In this document: positions 62,732 through 64,000 of the stretch, in pieces
Layout: each line of letters begins with the position of its first letter
Numbering within the stretch: position 1 is the first letter of the stretch
Source: Clostridium sp.
GTDB taxonomy: Bacteria; Bacteroidota; Bacteroidia; Bacteroidales; Muribaculaceae
DNA length: 64,000 nucleotides
Assembly (NCBI GenBank): GCA_023666615.1
Contig: JAMPBQ010000004.1
Location: 1-64,000 of the forward strand
Direction of reading: 5' to 3'
Notes under the pieces: model-generated
What the model was told of the DNA's origin: nothing
Database searches by the model: none
Seen by the model: only the letters and a program-made list of their open reading frames with translations
Program-made: the position numbers and the translations under genes

Positions 62732-64000
62732 AGCGCCCTGCTTCTTCTTTCCGAATGACGGATCCACCTTCACTATCATTGCCACCACAATGGTCGCGAT
62801 GCAGCAAATCATTGTCCATACAAAGAAATGCTTGTAGCCGATGGTCTCTTGCACCCAGCCCGCTATCATGCCGGTCATCATCGACAGAGCCATCAGTCCG
62901 GTACAGATCGCATAGTGCGAGGTCTTGAATTTGCCTTCTGAATAGTAGATGAGATAGAGCATGTAAGCCGTAAAGCCAAAGCCGTAGCCAAATTGCTCAA
63001 TGAATACACAAATGTTCACCGTAAGCAGCGAATGGTCCTGGAAATAGCTTAGGTACACAAACGTTAGGCAGGTCAGCGACATGCTCCACGCCATAGGCTG
63101 AAGCCATTTCTTCAAGCCGCCCTTGGCCGCCACCATGCCGCCGATGATGCCGCCGATGGTCAAGCCGATGATGCCTATGGTGCCGTACACTAGGCCTACT
63201 TCGCCTGTGCTCAGTCCAAGCCCTCCCTTGTCTATCGGGTCAAGAAGGAAGGGCTGGATGATCTTTGTGAGCTGCGCCTCGGGGAAGCGATAGAGCAGCA
63301 TAAACACTATGGCGGCGATTGTTTGCTTCAGCGGGAATTTGGTGAAGAATGTGCGGAAGGCGTCAAGGAATCCCATTATTATGCCCTTGGCCGATGCCTC
63401 GCCGTTGGCGCCGTCGCTTGCAGGCCTGGGCAATGCCCAATTATGATAAATTACGACAATGAAAAAAAATGCCGAAAGCACTATGAACACCACCGACCAT
63501 GCCATCGGTATGTTGCCTGATGTGCCGCTGAAAGTCGCGGCGGTCCTCTCCTTGATCTTGGGGTCGATCGTGTAGTAGAGATATGCTGGCTGGTCCCAGT
63601 TTTCGGCGTTGAACACAAGGCGCTGGTCGCTTGCAAGCTTTATGCTTTGGTCGCCCTCCTTGAAATTGAATATCAGCACGATTTCCTCTCCCTCGGCGGG
63701 CGCTTGGGTGAGGCGCACGCTTGAAATGGCGAAATTGCTGTTGGGCGATGCCGTTTCTCCGCGGTCTTCGCCAAATTTCTCTCGTATCCATGTGCGGAAT
63801 GCCCCCCACTCTGATTTTTTCACTGAGGCCGCAGCTGTTTCCTCTGCCGCCACAAATCCATTGGCGATGTTGCTTTCGCCTACCTTTTGCTTCATCATCG
63901 CCGAATACTCGGGGAAGGCCATTGCATCCCCTTCATATTCCACCATGTCCGCAACGCCAACGGATATCGTCTGCAGCGGCGACACTATGAATTTCTGACC
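62729..64000 (-). CDS. MFS transporter, AmpG/MurT-like (5' end beyond window)
   Basis: Partial gene; the frame is open through the window edge (the last codons read GQKFIV before VSPLQ), so the true start lies outside. At least 423 residues are visible. The visible N-terminal part, about 150 residues, is a soluble, likely periplasmic loop with few hydrophobic runs, ending before the next membrane segment at about FIVLSAFFFIVVIYH. Eight or so membrane helices follow (FLDAFRTFFTKF, YGTIGIIGLTIGGIIGG, HYAICTGLMALSMMTGMIAGWVQ). It resembles Bacteroidota AmpG-like muropeptide/MurNAc permeases. First recognised gene of the amino-sugar operon here. Confidence 0.83.
   Translation of the reverse strand, partial: GQKFIVSPLQTISVGVADMVEYEGDAMAFPEYSAMMKQKVGESNIANGFVAAEETAAASVKKSEWGAFRTWIREKFGEDRGETASPNSNFAISSVRLTQAPAEGEEIVLIFNFKEGDQSIKLASDQRLVFNAENWDQPAYLYYTIDPKIKERTAATFSGTSGNIPMAWSVVFIVLSAFFFIVVIYHNWALPRPASDGANGEASAKGIIMGFLDAFRTFFTKFPLKQTIAAIVFMLLYRFPEAQLTKIIQPFLLDPIDKGGLGLSTGEVGLVYGTIGIIGLTIGGIIGGMVAAKGGLKKWLQPMAWSMSLTCLTFVYLSYFQDHSLLTVNICVFIEQFGYGFGFTAYMLYLIYYSEGKFKTSHYAICTGLMALSMMTGMIAGWVQETIGYKHFFVWTMICCIATIVVAMIVKVDPSFGKKKQGA

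Overview
The window looks like chromosomal DNA of a Bacteroidales bacterium, quite possibly a Muribaculaceae-type gut lineage. The phylum call rests on repeated Bacteroidota-type promoters (TAnnTTTG -7 boxes, several with TTTG exactly 20 nt upstream), little use of Shine-Dalgarno sites, and families largely confined to the phylum: DUF4493, PCMD, the EF-G2-type elongation factor, the NagB/PIG-L fusion and flotillin FloA. The family-level guess is inference. No phage, insertion sequence, CRISPR array or rRNA was found. Most of the window is housekeeping, in short same-strand operons.

Layout. 1-4.8 kb: tRNA-Pro(GGG), lon, a DUF3943 protein and a membrane metallophosphoesterase. 4.9-11.4 kb (minus): an accessory envelope operon with a DUF4493/PCMD lipoprotein, two paralogous beta-barrels, a second PCMD lipoprotein and an alpha/beta hydrolase. 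11.6-15.9 kb (plus): aspartate kinase, a pseudouridine synthase, fmt and rarA. 16-22.3 kb (plus): floA, a CstA-type transporter, a PHP phosphatase, a NagB/PIG-L fusion with altered catalytic positions and a uracil-DNA-glycosylase-like protein; the gaps carry small palindromic and ACGGATT repeats. 22.4-28.8 kb: a channel-like protein, a low-molecular-weight phosphatase, then lepA-rmuC-prfA-pyrF (minus). 28.9-31.6 kb (minus): a divergent threonine synthase, an acyltransferase and a nitrilase-family amidase. 31.9-38.4 kb (plus): DUF3737, a MATE transporter, a MalY-type lyase, then menB-menC-menE. 38.5-41.7 kb: an HTH repressor with a possible autoregulatory site, a 0.9 kb AT-rich gap with a candidate structured RNA, and pyrK-pyrD. 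41.8-51.2 kb: fabG, bamD-rpoZ, xerC-hpf, a Crp/Fnr regulator with prfC, an EF-G2-type factor with degenerate GTPase motifs, and rsgA. 51.2-55.9 kb (minus): pullulanase, an iron-sulfur aldo/keto reductase and serB. 56-64 kb (minus): a probable peptidoglycan amino-sugar salvage operon.

How the genes fit together. The last operon is the most coherent pathway: an importer (cut by the window edge), NamZ-type exo-muramidase, a large FAD/iron-sulfur D-2-hydroxyacid dehydrogenase, MurK-type kinase, MurQ etherase and an SGNH esterase. MurQ releases D-lactate, so a D-lactate oxidase in the same operon would close the pathway. Around 45-50 kb a Crp/Fnr regulator resembling Bacteroides Cur lies about 5 kb from an EF-G2-type gene; in B. 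theta the EF-G2 gene is reported to be controlled by Cur. Promoter, terminator and start-site calls are by eye; no searches or folding calculations were run.
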